Positions 4,900-5,919 of a DNA stretch of 5,919 bases are shown piece by piece. Source of the stretch: Victivallales bacterium (lineage in GTDB: Bacteria > Verrucomicrobiota > Lentisphaeria > Victivallales > SZUA-371); the NCBI GenBank assembly GCA_028691155.1, contig JAQUZV010000151.1, forward strand, positions 1 through 5,919, in the 5' to 3' direction. The notes under the pieces are model-generated. The model saw only the letters and a list, made by a program, of their open reading frames with translations. It made no database searches and was not told where the DNA came from. Made by a program: the position numbers and the translations under genes. Position 1 is the first letter of the stretch; each line of letters begins with the position of its first letter.

Positions 4900-5919
4900 T
4901 GTTTGACAGTTTGACCGACAGATTACAGGATACCTTTAAGCGGTTGCGGGGACAGGCCCGCCTGACTGAAGCCAATATGACGGAAACTCTCCGCGAAATC
5001 CGGCTGGCATTGCTCGATGCCGACGTCAATATCCGGATTGTCAAGGAATTCGTCGATACGATCCGGCAGGATTGTCAGGGCGAGGATGTGCTGCGCAGCG
5101 TTACTCCGGGACAGCAACTGGTGAAGATCGTCAACGACCGCCTGATCGAGCTGATGGGCGGCGGTGAAGCGGCGCTCGACCTGAAGGGGCGGCCGGCGGT
5201 AATTATGATGGTCGGTCTGCACGGTTCCGGGAAGACCACTTCGGCCGCCAAACTGGCGGCGCGGTTGAAAAAGGATAAGAAGAAAGTATTGCTGGTGGCG
5301 GCCGACGTTTATCGTCCGGCGGCCATCGACCAGTTGGAAGTATTGGGCCATGACATCGAGGTGCCGGTCTTCGCCGAACGGAACAATCCCGATGTGGCCG
5401 CCATTGCCCGCCGGGCGGTTGATCAGGCCATTGCCGAATCATACGACGTGGTGATTGTCGACACTGCCGGCCGGCTCCAGATCGATCAGACGATGGTTCA
5501 GGAACTGGTTCGGGTTAGTCAGGTTACCCGCGCCAATGAAATCCTGCTGGTGGCCGATGCGGCGTTGGGACAGGAAGCGGTTTCGGTGGCGGAACATTTT
5601 CATCAGGCGCTGGGTTTGACCGGGGTGGTGTTGACCAAACTCGACGGCGATGCCCGCGGCGGGGCGGCATTGTCCATCCGCAAGGTGACCGGGTGTCCCA
5701 TCAAATTCGTCGGCGTCGGAGAAAAGATCGAGGCGCTGGAGGTTTTTTATCCCGACCGAATGGCGTCGCGGATCCTCGGCATGGGCGACGTGGTCAGTCT
5801 GGTGGAAAAGGCGGCGGAGGAAATCGACCGCGCCGAAGCGGAAAAACAGCTCAAGAAGCTGAAACGCAACGAATTCGACTTTAATGACTTTCTGTCGCAG
5901 ATGCGGCAGATTTCCAAAT
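4899..5919 (+). CDS. ffh: Signal recognition particle GTPase Ffh (SRP54), 3' end outside window
   Basis: Ffh binds SRP RNA and signal sequences of nascent membrane proteins, then docks with FtsY to deliver ribosomes to the SecYEG translocon. The first 340 residues are visible. The N domain helical bundle (1-90) includes LLDADVN (38-44), close to the ALLEADV motif. The G domain shows G1 GLHGSGKT (106-113), DVYRPAA (136-142), G3 DTAGR (188-192), G4 TKLD (246-249) followed by GDARGGAALS, and G5 GVGEK (272-276). Linker and M-domain start follow (LGMGDVVSLVEKA, then FNDFLSQMRQ). Most of the methionine-rich M domain, which binds RNA and signal sequence, lies beyond 5919; family length is about 440-500. 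GAGG at 4885-4888 lies 10 bases before the ATG. The G1 His108 replaces the usual Gln, and Val137 replaces the more usual Thr of DTYRPAA. Confidence 0.97.
   Translation, partial: MFDSLTDRLQDTFKRLRGQARLTEANMTETLREIRLALLDADVNIRIVKEFVDTIRQDCQGEDVLRSVTPGQQLVKIVNDRLIELMGGGEAALDLKGRPAVIMMVGLHGSGKTTSAAKLAARLKKDKKKVLLVAADVYRPAAIDQLEVLGHDIEVPVFAERNNPDVAAIARRAVDQAIAESYDVVIVDTAGRLQIDQTMVQELVRVSQVTRANEILLVADAALGQEAVSVAEHFHQALGLTGVVLTKLDGDARGGAALSIRKVTGCPIKFVGVGEKIEALEVFYPDRMASRILGMGDVVSLVEKAAEEIDRAEAEKQLKKLKRNEFDFNDFLSQMRQISK

Noticed and set aside
4739..5044. 101-codon minus-strand frame over the ffh start
   Set aside because: It is antisense to the conserved N domain of Ffh and shows no motif or ribosome binding site.

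Overview
This window is 5.9 kb of an ordinary bacterial chromosome, about 55-58% G+C by eye. It carries five protein genes, two of them cut by the window edges. All five are housekeeping or metabolic genes with well-kept family motifs. I see no mobile element, CRISPR array, tRNA, rRNA or prophage gene. Shine-Dalgarno sequences, intrinsic terminators and the Ffh and IlvD types fit a Gram-negative-like bacterium outside the well-studied proteobacteria. A Lentisphaerae/Verrucomicrobia-like (PVC) source is my guess from overall style only; no single feature proves it.

Layout. Positions 1-393 (+) are the 3' end of purU (formyltetrahydrofolate deformylase). A 160-bp gap follows, with a terminator-like hairpin and a promoter-like sequence that overlap. 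A two-gene unit comes next: a nagA-family N-acetylglucosamine-6-phosphate deacetylase (554-1771, +), then 18 bp later a stand-alone class I SAM-dependent methyltransferase of the RlmI/RlmK type (1790-2635, +). That unit converges on ilvD (dihydroxy-acid dehydratase, 2757-4430, -), and a strong hairpin terminator sits between them. About 470 bp of non-coding or weakly coding DNA then separates ilvD from the divergent ffh gene (signal recognition particle GTPase, from 4899, +), which runs off the right edge.

The genes do not form one pathway. PurU supplies formate and free THF for one-carbon and purine metabolism. The NagA homologue belongs to amino-sugar salvage or a related deacylation. The methyltransferase probably modifies RNA. 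IlvD makes the 2-keto acids for valine, leucine and isoleucine. Ffh targets membrane proteins.

The part most worth a second look is the ilvD-ffh gap. On the ilvD side, a 12-bp palindrome and several AACCG/CGGTT repeats cover promoter-like hexamers. The middle holds a G+C-rich block with mutually exclusive hairpins. Just before ffh there are two long perfect palindromes and a possible 42-codon ORF whose stop overlaps the ffh start as TAATG. A second point is that the NagA homologue keeps its metal ligands and catalytic Asp but has lost two histidines known to contact substrate in E. coli NagA. I found no convincing new multi-gene system.
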